DNA of 64,000 bases from Verrucomicrobiota bacterium (GTDB lineage Bacteria > Verrucomicrobiota > Verrucomicrobiia > Limisphaerales > UBA9464). Position 1 is the stretch's first letter. Every line of letters begins with the position of its first letter. Positions 26,093-35,254 of the stretch are shown piece by piece. A model generated the notes under the pieces. That model was not told the origin of the DNA. It worked only from the letters and a program-made list of their open reading frames with translations, and did not search any database. The DNA is taken from NCBI GenBank assembly GCA_017309115.1, contig JAFLEF010000002.1, positions 62,001 to 126,000 on the forward strand, read 5' to 3'. The position numbers and the translations under genes were made by a program.

Positions 26093-26944
26093 TCACAACG
26101 ACGTCACCTGCAAGGCGACTTCCATTCGGTCAAACGCATTGGCGGGTCCCGCCCACGAGCCGGAGAGCGGCATGGCTTGCTCCTGCTCCCGGGCAACCGC
26201 TGTCGGAATATGTTCGTTTCCGGCAAGCTTGTTGTTGGTGGGATCAAAGCCCCGCCAACCCGCGCCGGGCAGGTAGATTTCCGCCCAGGCATGGGTGGCG
26301 CCATGCTGACCGTCGGCCATCTGAATGTACCCGCTGACAAAGCGTGAGCCGAAGCCCCAACGCCGCGCGGCTTCCATCATGAGCACCGCGTAGTCCCGAC
26401 AAGATCCGCCTCCCTTGGCGAGCGTCGTACAGGGAAGTTGGACCCCGGGATTGTCGTGAGCCGTGTACTTCAGCGAGGTGTAGATGCGGGTGTTGAGATT
26501 GTTGAGCAACTCGTAGGTATCGATGAGTTGGCCGGGCCGATAGAGGTCGAGGAGCCATTGATGCAAGGCCGGTCCGTCATGGGGATAGCTAGGAAGCCGA
26601 TAAGGAACCAAATCCACCTGCTCCTGCGGCCCGTACTGAAAGGGAAAGGAACGTGCACCGGGCTCGATTAGGCAGGCGGCCGACGGCTCTTCACGGAGAT
26701 CCACATCCACCTCACTAAAGACGCGCAGTTTCTGGCCGGGTTCGGTGAAGGTGATGACGGCCACGGCGTTGTCATAGATGTCCCGCAGCCAGCGAACCTC
26801 CGCGGCGGGTTCAATCTTGAAGCGGCCGCTGACGATTTGAACCTCGTGTCCCTCGCGCGGTCGCATCAGCGCCCGGTGCGGGCCGAAGGTCACCGGCTCG
26901 TGGTAGTGGTACTCGGTCAGGTGTGTGATGCGGATGCGTTTCAC
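26093..26944 (-). CDS. Transglutaminase-like cysteine protease family protein (first copy)
   Basis: This 283-aa protein has the bacterial transglutaminase N-terminal beta domain (ITHLTEYHYHEPVTFGPHRALM) followed by the papain-like core. The catalytic triad is visible as Cys in GGGSCRDYAVLMMEAARRWG, His in HAWAEIYLPGAGW and Asp in FDPTNN. Such proteins often act as peptidases or amidases rather than cross-linkers. The GTG at 26944 was chosen because the family N-terminus begins there and it clears the arginine deiminase stop by 20 bases; the frame extends to 27007. The gene is probably cotranscribed with arcA. A second copy is at 34252-35238. Confidence 0.85.
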   Translation of the reverse strand: MKRIRITHLTEYHYHEPVTFGPHRALMRPREGHEVQIVSGRFKIEPAAEVRWLRDIYDNAVAVITFTEPGQKLRVFSEVDVDLREEPSAACLIEPGARSFPFQYGPQEQVDLVPYRLPSYPHDGPALHQWLLDLYRPGQLIDTYELLNNLNTRIYTSLKYTAHDNPGVQLPCTTLAKGGGSCRDYAVLMMEAARRWGFGSRFVSGYIQMADGQHGATHAWAEIYLPGAGWRGFDPTNNKLAGNEHIPTAVAREQEQAMPLSGSWAGPANAFDRMEVALQVTSL

Positions 26945-26964
26945 GGAGAAATGGAGTCCGAAGA

Positions 26965-28227
26965 TTAGCCCAGAACCGGATCCCGAAGCAGCGGGCAAGT
27001 CATGCAATGCCCCCCGCCCCGGCCTCGTCCGAGTTCGGCGCCGACGATGGGAATGACTTCGATGCCCTCGTTGCGAAGTAGCGCGTTGGTTTCGGTGTTG
27101 CGATCGTAGGCAAAAACGACGCCCGGAGAAACGGCGACCAGATTGTTCCCGCTATCCCACTGCTGACGCTCGGCCGCATAGGCATCGCCTCCGGTTTCGA
27201 CCACGCGCAGTTTTTTCAACTGAAGGGCCTCGGCGACGACCTCGAGGAAGGGTCGTTTTTCTTCGGTGACTTCCAGTTCACCCGCCCGCTGGCTGGGACG
27301 AAGGGAAATGGTTCCCAGTCGATGGACGATTTCCGGATAAACGCAAACGACATCGCGGTCTGCGAAGGTGAAGACGGTATCGAGGTGCATCGCGGCCCGC
27401 AGTTTCGGCATCGCGGCGACGATCACCCGGGTGGCCGCGCCGCGGGCAAAGAGCGCTGCGGCCAGTTGGGTGATGGCCTGACGCGAGGTGCGCTCGCTCA
27501 TGCCAATCAACACAGTGCCATTGCCGATTACCAGCACGTCTCCTCCCTCCAAAGTGGCCGAACCGAAGTGTTCCTCCGGATTGCCCCACCAGACCGTCGC
27601 CTGCCCCGCAAAGCCGGGGTGAAACCGATAAATCGCGGCCATCAGGAGCGTCTCTTCGTGGCGCGCAGGGTAGTAGAGCGGGTTGAGCGTGACGCCGCCG
27701 TAAATCCAGCAGGTGGTGTCCCGGGTGTAGAGCGTATTGGGCAGCGGCGGGAGCAGATACTCGGCGAATCCGGAAGATTGACGGGCCAGGGCCAAATAAT
27801 CCGACCGGTACTTCTCCGGCAACTCCACCGTCGATAGGCCACCAATCATGGTCTCCGCCAGCGTGGTCGAGTCGAGGCTCTCGAGGAATGCCCGCGTGTC
27901 GGCAACGAGGCCCAGACCGACTTCGTTCGCGACGATTTGCCGGTCAAGCAGCCAACTCTTCGCGACAGGGTTGTTGAGGGTTTCCGCCAACAACTGATGC
28001 AACTCGACCACCTCCACGCCGCGGGTGCGCATCTGGGTCACAAAGTCGAGGTGATCGCGGCGGGCATTCTGGACCCAGAGGACATCGTCGAAGAGCAAAC
28101 GATCGCAATTGCTGGGAGTGAGTCGTGAATGAGCCCGGCCGGGGGAACAGACGAGCACTTTGCGGAGTGTTCCCACTTCCGAATGGACACCGTAGGGCCC
28201 GGGGGTGGGGATGGAGGGGTTGGTCAT
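26965..28227 (-). CDS. arcA: Arginine deiminase
   Basis: This 420-aa enzyme of the guanidine-modifying superfamily hydrolyses arginine to citrulline and ammonia. Diagnostic blocks are [80 protein letters not shown] (catalytic His) and the C-terminal [18 protein letters not shown] with the nucleophilic Cys. The ATG at 28227 matches the family start. Neither ornithine carbamoyltransferase nor carbamate kinase is adjacent, so the classical energy-yielding arcABC operon is not present here. The only operon partner is a transglutaminase-like gene, which leaves the physiological role open. Confidence 0.92.
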   Translation of the reverse strand: MTNPSIPTPGPYGVHSEVGTLRKVLVCSPGRAHSRLTPSNCDRLLFDDVLWVQNARRDHLDFVTQMRTRGVEVVELHQLLAETLNNPVAKSWLLDRQIVANEVGLGLVADTRAFLESLDSTTLAETMIGGLSTVELPEKYRSDYLALARQSSGFAEYLLPPLPNTLYTRDTTCWIYGGVTLNPLYYPARHEETLLMAAIYRFHPGFAGQATVWWGNPEEHFGSATLEGGDVLVIGNGTVLIGMSERTSRQAITQLAAALFARGAATRVIVAAMPKLRAAMHLDTVFTFADRDVVCVYPEIVHRLGTISLRPSQRAGELEVTEEKRPFLEVVAEALQLKKLRVVETGGDAYAAERQQWDSGNNLVAVSPGVVFAYDRNTETNALLRNEGIEVIPIVGAELGRGRGGGHCMTCPLLRDPVLG

Positions 28228-28458
28228 GGTGAACTTTGGGGTCGCCCGCATTGCTGATACTTCGTGACGGGCCCGGCAGCCTGCCGAAGGGGTCTCAGAA
28301 GGTCAAACTGGGGATGGTCCGCCCCGGCCCCAATTCGCCCCACTTTGAGCGACTAACCCATAGACTCGGACTCAGGCGCGCTTGGGAGATCGACCGAAGT
28401 CGTCCAAGCGGCCCAAAAATGGTTGTCACCTCGGGCCGAGGGCGGCCAAGGATCACCC

Positions 28459-30396
28459 ATGGCTCCTGCCTTGGACTGTCTGCGAAACTTCGCTGCCCAT
28501 GTTGCGGTGCCGTTTGTGCTGGTGGCCCTAGCTGTCTTGTCCGCTGGCGGATGTGCCACTCCCATCTCGGCGGAACGGGTCTCTAGTCGGCAGAACTTTC
28601 GGGAGACCACGACCACGGCGTTGGGCCGATCCGACTACAGCAGTGAGACCCGCCAAGTGCTGGTACGGTTCGATCTGGAACGTCAATTCGCCCGCCATCC
28701 CGTCGCCACCTTGGCCGTTCTCCACGAACGCGCGCGTTCTGATGACCGGCGGGATGTGCTCTTTGCCTTGGCAGAGCTGAACTACCTGCAAGGGGAACGA
28801 ATCATCCGCGGCGTTCGCCCCTGGGAAGCGGCGAGTGCCCGGGATTTTTACCTGTCGGCCGCGATTTACGCCCATCTCTACCTGATCTCCTCCGGTCAGG
28901 AGCAGAGACCAAGCCCCTTTGACCCCCGATTTCGCGTCGCCTGTGAGTTGTACAATCGGGGGGTGGCCCAGGGCTTCGCTCCGGTCCGTGACACCAACGG
29001 AGTCGTGTTGCTGGAGAACGGGCTCCGCCATCTCCCGAACGGCTCCGTGACGTTGATTCCCGGCCCGTCTGATCTTCCTTGGCCGGCCTCACAGGTTGAT
29101 CGGCTTCTTTCGGCCAACCAGTTCCGGGTTCGGGGATTGACTGTCCGCAACCGCGAGCCGGGCCTGGGAGCTCCCCTGATCGCCGTGGCCCGAAACAGCG
29201 AAGAGACTGACACTCTCAGTAGTTTTCCAGTGACCCTTTTCCTGCGTGTGCAGGGCGACATCCACCAGTGGAGTCAGGGCGAGCTTGCCGCGTCTTACGA
29301 ACTCTATTCCGGTTTCGACCGATCCACCGTGACCGTGGATGGCCACACCCTACCCTTGGAAACAGACACCACGGCGCCACTGGCGTACGAACTGAGCGAC
29401 CAAACGGTGTGGCGGCTGGGTCGGATGAACTTTTTCTCCGCCAGCGAACAGGTCAGCGGCATTTTTCCAGTCCAGCCCTATCAGCCGGGACGCATTCCCG
29501 TGGTTTTCGTCCATGGCACGCTCAGTAGTCCTGTTCGGTGGGCAGAGATGTGGAACACCCTTCGATCCGATCCCGTGCTGAGCCAGTACTGCCAATTCTG
29601 GAATTATCTCTACAACACCGGCAGCCCGGTCACGTTGTCGGCGGCCAACTTTCGGGACACGCTCACGGCAACACTCCGGAAATTTGATCCAGAGGGTAAG
29701 GATCCGGCCTTGCAGGAGATGGTCATCATCGGCCACAGCCAAGGCGGTCTATTGGCCCGGATGGCCGTCATCAAACCCCAAGACCTACTCTGGCGCGCTC
29801 TTACCGATCGTCCCTTCGAAGAAATGGAATTCACCGAGGACCAACGAACGCGGATCGCCCGCAATTTGTTTTTCGATCCGCTGCCGTTCGTGCGGCGGGT
29901 TGTTTTTATCGCGACGCCCCATCGAGGCAGTTATCGGGCGAGCTCGTTCGTTCGCCGGTGGTCCGCCCGGTTCATGCGTCTACCCACCGACTTGGTCGAG
30001 TTCGCCCAGGGTCTGCAACACAAGCGTGAGGATTTAAACCTTCCCTCCGGCTTGGGCTCCCGCATTCCGACCAGTCTAGACAGCATGTCCACGAGCAGCC
30101 CGCTGCTGCTGGCCCTAGCCGAGATCCCACCGGTTCCAGGCGTCAAGGCCCACTCGATCATCGCCGTTCGTGGTCAAGGCGATCCCGCAACTGGAAGCGA
30201 CGGCATCGTGAGTGTCGAGAGTGCCCGGGTGGACCACGTGGAATCGGAACTCCTCATTCGCAGCGGCCACAGCGCCCAGCAAACGCCGGCCGCGATCGAA
30301 GAAGTCCGCCGCATTCTTCGGGAACAAGTCGCCCAATTCATCCGCACACAATCGACCAACCGCCCGTCAATTCACACCGAAGCTCCCAGCCGCTAA
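28459..30396 (+). CDS. Large lipoprotein alpha/beta-hydrolase
   Basis: This is a 645-aa predicted lipoprotein with a hydrophobic signal ending in LSAGGC (lipidated Cys near residue 32). The ATG at 28459 has AAGGA eight bases upstream, one of the few good ribosome sites in the window, so it was preferred over the TTG at 28423. The N-terminal 330 residues have no recognised family. The C-terminal half is an alpha/beta hydrolase, with oxyanion region VVFVHGTLSSPVRW, nucleophile elbow IIGHSQGGLLARM, ATPHRGS and a late His in RSGHSAQQTP. A lipase or esterase role at the outer membrane is inferred; the substrate is unknown. Confidence 0.8.
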   Translation: MAPALDCLRNFAAHVAVPFVLVALAVLSAGGCATPISAERVSSRQNFRETTTTALGRSDYSSETRQVLVRFDLERQFARHPVATLAVLHERARSDDRRDVLFALAELNYLQGERIIRGVRPWEAASARDFYLSAAIYAHLYLISSGQEQRPSPFDPRFRVACELYNRGVAQGFAPVRDTNGVVLLENGLRHLPNGSVTLIPGPSDLPWPASQVDRLLSANQFRVRGLTVRNREPGLGAPLIAVARNSEETDTLSSFPVTLFLRVQGDIHQWSQGELAASYELYSGFDRSTVTVDGHTLPLETDTTAPLAYELSDQTVWRLGRMNFFSASEQVSGIFPVQPYQPGRIPVVFVHGTLSSPVRWAEMWNTLRSDPVLSQYCQFWNYLYNTGSPVTLSAANFRDTLTATLRKFDPEGKDPALQEMVIIGHSQGGLLARMAVIKPQDLLWRALTDRPFEEMEFTEDQRTRIARNLFFDPLPFVRRVVFIATPHRGSYRASSFVRRWSARFMRLPTDLVEFAQGLQHKREDLNLPSGLGSRIPTSLDSMSTSSPLLLALAEIPPVPGVKAHSIIAVRGQGDPATGSDGIVSVESARVDHVESELLIRSGHSAQQTPAAIEEVRRILREQVAQFIRTQSTNRPSIHTEAPSR

Positions 30397-30572
30397 CGGC
30401 AAAAGGCGCCAACTCTTTCCCCGCGTTGCTTCGGCCTTGGCTGGAGTGGTGTTGGGGCTCCTCGTTTTGGTGTGCAAAGCAACGATGATGATGCAGGTGT
30501 TCGTTCGTGCTGACCCTCACGATTCGTGGCTTGGCTTGAACCCCTGTCCGCAAACCCGTACCAAACCGGTCT

Positions 30573-31583
30573 GTGACCGAATGTTGGTTACCCTCCCCAG
30601 ACGATGTTTTGTGCGCCGGACGCGCGCAAATGGCACATCACGCCGCAGCGTCGGCCTTGGCGCGGTCCCATTTTGGGACTTCGGTTTTCGTCCGGGCCGT
30701 GGTCGAGGTGTCCAACTACTGCCGTGAAAACTGCCACTATTGCGGGATGCGCCGCGACAACCGGACGCTGACCCGGTACCGGGCTCGTCTGGATTCCCTC
30801 GCCGAACTGATCCTCCATCACCGGCCATCCTGGGTGACCGACATCAACTTCCAAGCAGGCGAAGATCCGGTCGCAACCCGCGAGTTGGTGTTGCCCTTGG
30901 TACGACTGCTCCGGCAAGAGACCCAGCTGGGACTCAGTGTATGCCTGGGCACCTTGTCCCGAGATCTGACCCAGGAGCTTCGGGACGCCGGCGCTTCGCT
31001 GTACATCATCAAGTTTGAAACCGCAGACCCGGACCAATACCGACGTCTGGAGGCTCCGGGAACCCAGACCGAACGCGAAAGCCACATTCGTTGGCTGGCG
31101 GCGGAGGGTTGGAAGGTCAGTTCCGGATTCATCGCCGGCTTGCCTGGCGACACCGTTCACCAGGCGCTGCGAAATCTGCGCTACGCGACCAGCCTCCCGC
31201 TGTCCGGCTGCAGCGTCAGCCCCTTCATCCCCGGGGAAGCCACGCCCCTGGCCCAGACATCGGCTGCGGAACTCGACCTCACCCTCAATTGCATGGCGGC
31301 CCTCCGTCGTCTGCGTCCGGATTGGGTCATTCCCGCAGTCAGCGCCCTTAATCTGACCGGAGCCGATGACGGTTACCGACGCGGACTCCGTACCGGGGCC
31401 AACCTGTGCACCGTCAATCTGACTCCCGAACCTGTTCGTGGGGATTATCTGCTCTATAAGCGCGACCGGTTCATCATGAACGCAGAGCGCATTCTGGCCG
31501 CCATTGACGCGGAAGGACTGCAGCCGTCCCAACAAAGTTTGGCCCAATTTTTGGCGGCCGATCCGGCGTCCGTGGCGGCCTGA
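30573..31583 (+). CDS. HydE/PylB-like radical SAM enzyme
   Basis: This 336-aa radical SAM protein of the BioB/HydE/PylB branch has the 4Fe-4S motif CRENCHYC (CxxxCxxC) at about residues 49-56. HydE-like landmarks follow: MRRDNRTLTRYR, FQAGEDP, KFETADPDQYRRLEAP, GFIAGLPGDT and VSPFIPGEATPLA. HydE helps build the [FeFe]-hydrogenase cofactor and PylB makes methylornithine; neither pathway is visible here, so the substrate is open. The start is a GTG at 30573; an internal ATG at 30630 is possible. It lies between a lipoprotein hydrolase and the ATP-grasp/alpha-E gene on the same strand. Confidence 0.8.
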   Translation: MTECWLPSPDDVLCAGRAQMAHHAAASALARSHFGTSVFVRAVVEVSNYCRENCHYCGMRRDNRTLTRYRARLDSLAELILHHRPSWVTDINFQAGEDPVATRELVLPLVRLLRQETQLGLSVCLGTLSRDLTQELRDAGASLYIIKFETADPDQYRRLEAPGTQTERESHIRWLAAEGWKVSSGFIAGLPGDTVHQALRNLRYATSLPLSGCSVSPFIPGEATPLAQTSAAELDLTLNCMAALRRLRPDWVIPAVSALNLTGADDGYRRGLRTGANLCTVNLTPEPVRGDYLLYKRDRFIMNAERILAAIDAEGLQPSQQSLAQFLAADPASVAA

Positions 31584-31688
31584 GGTACACCCCCTTCAGG
31601 GACGAGCATCTGCGGCCTCCCCGGTTCCCAGCATTCTTCAAGATCCCCGCTGGCATCCGGAGTCTGTTTTTCGGCAGAGTTCCCCGGA

Positions 31689-34238
31689 ATGACGCGCGTC
31701 CCATCGGTTGCTCCGGAGGACACTACTCCGCCTTCGCTCTTCGCCCGCTACGCGGCGGAGGGTGGAGTCTTTGATGAGCTTCGGGATGAGCGGGGAAAGA
31801 TCAGGCCGCATTACCGCACCCTGCTCGATCATTTGGAAGAGATCGGCCTGGGTGAATTGAAGCGTCGATCCGACAGCGCCCGGCGTTTGGTGCAGGAACA
31901 GGGCATCACGTACACCGTCTATACCGACTCCCTCGGCGTCGAACGGCCCTGGCAGTTAGATCCCGTTCCTCTGCTCCTCTCGCAAACAGAATGGGTGGGC
32001 TTGGAAGCGGCACTGATCCAGCGGGCCACGCTGTTGAATCAGATTCTGAGCGATTGTTACGGCCCTCAGGAACTAATCCGCTCCGGCTGGCTTCCGCCCG
32101 CCCTGGTGTTCGCGCAGCCTGATTTCCTGCGTCCGGCCCACAACGTCTCCGCGCCGCATGGCACGTTTCTCCACTTTTATGCCGCCGATCTGGCCCGTTC
32201 TCCGGATGGGCGTTGGTGGGTGATTTCTGATCGGACCCAAATTCCCACCGGAGCGGGCTACGCGTTGGCCAATCGGTTGGTATCCGCCCGGGTCCTGCCG
32301 GAAGCGTTCCGTGAAAATCGGGTGACCCGGCTGGCCCGATTCTTTCGCGACGTTCAGGCCGGTCTGGCCCGCTTGGCCACGCGACGCACGGATGATCCGC
32401 GCGTAGTGGTGCTCACGCCCGGTCCGTACAACGAAACCTACTTCGAACAGAGCTATCTGGCTCGTTACCTCGGGTATTCCCTGGTGGAAGGTCAGGATCT
32501 CACGGTGCGCGATGACCGGGTCTACCTGAAAACGCTGAGCGGTCTGGAGCGGGTCGATGTCATCCTGCGCCGCGTGGACGACGACTTCTGCGATCCGCTC
32601 GAACTACGCAACCATTCCATGCTGGGGGTTCCCGGTTTGCTGGAAGCGCTGCGAGCCGGGAACGTCGCCGTGGCCAATGCACTGGGGAGCGGATTGCTCC
32701 AATGCCCGGCATTCATGTCGTTTTTGCCGGGACTTTGCCGCCATCTGCTGGGCGAGGACTTGTTGATGCCTTCCGTGGCCACCTGGTGGTGCGGACAGAA
32801 GAATGCCGCCCGCTATGTGGAGGATCACTTTGACGACCTGTTCATCAAACCAGCCTTCCGTTCCCACTTGCGCGGCATGCCACCTGACCGCTCGCTGACC
32901 GCCGAGGAACGCACTCTGCTGAAGCGTCGACTGGCGTTTCAGCCGGAGCTCTGGGTGGCCCAGGAACGGGTGCAGTTATCGACTGCGCCCAGTTGGACCG
33001 GCAGCGAACTGGCACCGCGGCCGGTCGGCTTGCGGGTCTATTTGGTAGCCACGGAGTCAGGCTACCGAGTCATGCCCGGAGGATTCGCCCGGATTGCCCC
33101 CGAAGCGGGCGGTCGATTTATCTCCATGCAGCGTGGTGGCGCCAGCAAGGACACCTGGGTGATCAGCGACGGTCCGGTCGAGGAAATGTCCCTCCTGCAA
33201 ACGGGCGCGGGTTCGGTGGAATTGCGACGCGTCGGAAACAATCTGCCCAGCCGGATGGCGGACAACTTCTTTTGGCTGGGCCGCTATTCCGAACGTGCCG
33301 ATGCCTCGGCCCGGCTGCTTCGCGCCACGCTTCTGCGGTTCCAACCTGAGAGTACCGGGATGTCGCTCCCTTTCCTCGATCCGCTGCTGGCCACGCTCGA
33401 GTTGCAAGGCCAGCTCACCCCGTCGGCGACCAATCCAGAACTGCGGAAGAATCCCGAAGCGCTCGAGGCCGACCTGATCGGGGCCATTTTCGACGAGAAG
33501 CGGAATGGCAGCCTGTTTAGTATCGCCACCCAGTTGCAGCGCCTAGGAATGCTCGTTCGGGACCGGACGTCCACTGATCTCTGGCGGGTGGTAAGCCAAC
33601 TCGGCGATCGGCTCAAGCCCCTCGAAGAAGGTCAGGTCCTGCTGGCCGGGGACGCCCTTGGTATTCTGAGCCAAACCTTGCTGCACCTGGCGTCGTTCCA
33701 CGGCATCGCCCGGGAAAACATGACGCGAGCCCAGGGCTGGCGGTTTCTGGACATGGGTCAGCGCATCGAACGGGCCTATTATTTGTGCCGGTTTCTCGAT
33801 TCGGCCCTGCAAAGTCCCGAGGCTGACAATCCGAGCGTTTTGGAGGCGGTTCTCGAAGTGGCCGACAGCACCTTGACGTACCGGTCTCGCTACAACCTGC
33901 TGCCGGACTTGGCGGCGGTTTATGACCTAGTCCTGCTCGACGACACCAATCCCCGATCGCTGTTGTTCCAGCTCAACCAACTCGAGAAACATTTCCAACG
34001 GCTGCCGCGGGAACGGGAAAACGCACTGCCCAGCCCGGCCCACCGCATTCTCATTGAGGCCCTCGCCCGCACCCGATTGCTGGATCCACGAGACCTTTCC
34101 CGCGTGTCGGAGAATTGGTCGGCCACGGAACCCGGCTTGGCGATCCGGAATCTGCTGCGGGATCTGCCGCGCCTTTCTGATGCCATCGCTGTCAGCTACT
34201 TCGCCCATTCGACGATTTCCCGGGCCGCCGTGAAGTGA
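31689..34238 (+). CDS. Circularly permuted ATP-grasp fused to alpha-E domain
   Basis: This 849-aa fusion protein has two parts. Residues from about 20 to 500 form a type-2 circularly permuted ATP-grasp domain. Visible blocks are DSLGVERPWQLDPVPLLLS, QILSDCYGPQELIRSGWLPP, WWVISDRTQIPTGAGYALAN, LVEGQDLTVRDDRVYLKTL and FIKPAFRS. From about 510 to 845 lies the helical alpha-E domain, starting LPSRMADNFFWLGRYSERAD. Comparative genomics links these two domains with transglutaminase-like proteins in an uncharacterised system expected to form or trim amide bonds. The very next gene, 13 bases on, is such a transglutaminase. ATP-dependent ligation is predicted; the substrate is unknown. Confidence 0.88.
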   Translation: MTRVPSVAPEDTTPPSLFARYAAEGGVFDELRDERGKIRPHYRTLLDHLEEIGLGELKRRSDSARRLVQEQGITYTVYTDSLGVERPWQLDPVPLLLSQTEWVGLEAALIQRATLLNQILSDCYGPQELIRSGWLPPALVFAQPDFLRPAHNVSAPHGTFLHFYAADLARSPDGRWWVISDRTQIPTGAGYALANRLVSARVLPEAFRENRVTRLARFFRDVQAGLARLATRRTDDPRVVVLTPGPYNETYFEQSYLARYLGYSLVEGQDLTVRDDRVYLKTLSGLERVDVILRRVDDDFCDPLELRNHSMLGVPGLLEALRAGNVAVANALGSGLLQCPAFMSFLPGLCRHLLGEDLLMPSVATWWCGQKNAARYVEDHFDDLFIKPAFRSHLRGMPPDRSLTAEERTLLKRRLAFQPELWVAQERVQLSTAPSWTGSELAPRPVGLRVYLVATESGYRVMPGGFARIAPEAGGRFISMQRGGASKDTWVISDGPVEEMSLLQTGAGSVELRRVGNNLPSRMADNFFWLGRYSERADASARLLRATLLRFQPESTGMSLPFLDPLLATLELQGQLTPSATNPELRKNPEALEADLIGAIFDEKRNGSLFSIATQLQRLGMLVRDRTSTDLWRVVSQLGDRLKPLEEGQVLLAGDALGILSQTLLHLASFHGIARENMTRAQGWRFLDMGQRIERAYYLCRFLDSALQSPEADNPSVLEAVLEVADSTLTYRSRYNLLPDLAAVYDLVLLDDTNPRSLLFQLNQLEKHFQRLPRERENALPSPAHRILIEALARTRLLDPRDLSRVSENWSATEPGLAIRNLLRDLPRLSDAIAVSYFAHSTISRAAVK

Positions 34239-34251
34239 GAAAGACTCTTCG

Positions 34252-35238
34252 ATGACCTACCTGATCACCCATCGGACGCTGTATGACTACTCCGAACCGG
34301 TCACGGTGTCGCATCACGCCGCCCGCGTGAAACCGCGTCCATTGCGCAATCAGCGGCGGGATGATTTCAGCCTGTCCATCTCCCCGGAACCCGCTCTGCG
34401 GAAAATGCGCACCGACTTCTTCGGCAATCGGGTGTGCTTCTTCAGCATTCAGGAACTTCATGATCGGCTGGAAATCGTCGCCACCAGCCGGGTGACCGTA
34501 TCACCCGAGACTCCGCCCGCCGCGACGTTGTCCCCCCCTTGGGAGGAGGTTCGCTCGGAGTTTTCCGACCCGGTCTCCCCGGAAGTGGTCGAACCCTACC
34601 AGTTCGCGTTCGCGTCTTCCATGATCCGCAGTTCGCCCGAACTGGCCGACTACGCCCGGCCGAGCTTTGCCCCGGGAGTGCCACTGTTGGTCGGGGCTCT
34701 CGACTTGAACCGCCGCATCTTTCGGGACTTCAAGTACGACCCGGTGGCCACAAGCGTCGCTACGCCGCTCGAGGAAGTTTGGCGCAGCCGCCGCGGGGTG
34801 TGCCAGGACTTTGCCCATCTGGCGATTGCCTGCCTTCGTTCCCTCGGATTGCCCGCGCGCTACGTCAGCGGATACCTCCGAACACGTCCGCCGGAAGGTC
34901 AACCTCGGTTGGTCGGCGCCGATGCCTCGCACGCTTGGTTCAGTGTGTATTGTCCCAGCATCGGTTGGGTCGATTTGGATCCTACCAACAATGTTCAACC
35001 CGACGAAGAACACATCACCGTCGCCTACGGTCGCGACTTCAGTGATGTCAGTCCCGTAAGCGGGGTCATCACCGGGGGCGGTCGCCACGAAGTCCGCGTC
35101 GCCGTGGATGTCGAACCCCTTGAAATCGACGAGGACGATGAACCTTTGCCCTACGATCCCACCGATTTGGACAGTGTTGACCCGGAAATTTACCGCGACC
35201 CGAAGCCTGCTCCGGCGTCCGGCCCTTCCATCGATTGA
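34252..35238 (+). CDS. Transglutaminase-like protein (second copy)
   Basis: This 328-aa protein has the N-terminal bacterial transglutaminase domain (MTYLITHRTLYDYSEPVTVS, SPEPALRKMRTDFFGNRV) and a papain-like core. The catalytic Cys is in GVCQDFAHLAIACLRSLGLP, His in ASHAWFSVYCPSIGW and Asp in LDPTNN. The tail is acidic (LEIDEDDEPLPYDPTD). It is the paralogue of the 26093-26944 protein. The 13-base gap from the ATP-grasp/alpha-E gene and the same strand indicate one operon, matching a widespread conserved pairing. A role as amidase or peptidase opposing or completing the ATP-grasp reaction is inferred. Confidence 0.88.
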   Translation: MTYLITHRTLYDYSEPVTVSHHAARVKPRPLRNQRRDDFSLSISPEPALRKMRTDFFGNRVCFFSIQELHDRLEIVATSRVTVSPETPPAATLSPPWEEVRSEFSDPVSPEVVEPYQFAFASSMIRSSPELADYARPSFAPGVPLLVGALDLNRRIFRDFKYDPVATSVATPLEEVWRSRRGVCQDFAHLAIACLRSLGLPARYVSGYLRTRPPEGQPRLVGADASHAWFSVYCPSIGWVDLDPTNNVQPDEEHITVAYGRDFSDVSPVSGVITGGGRHEVRVAVDVEPLEIDEDDEPLPYDPTDLDSVDPEIYRDPKPAPASGPSID

Positions 35239-35254
35239 CCTGATTTAGTTCCCC

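Noticed and set aside
26965-28227. Arginine deiminase as part of an arginine fermentation operon
   Set aside because: No carbamoyltransferase, carbamate kinase or antiporter gene is nearby on either strand.
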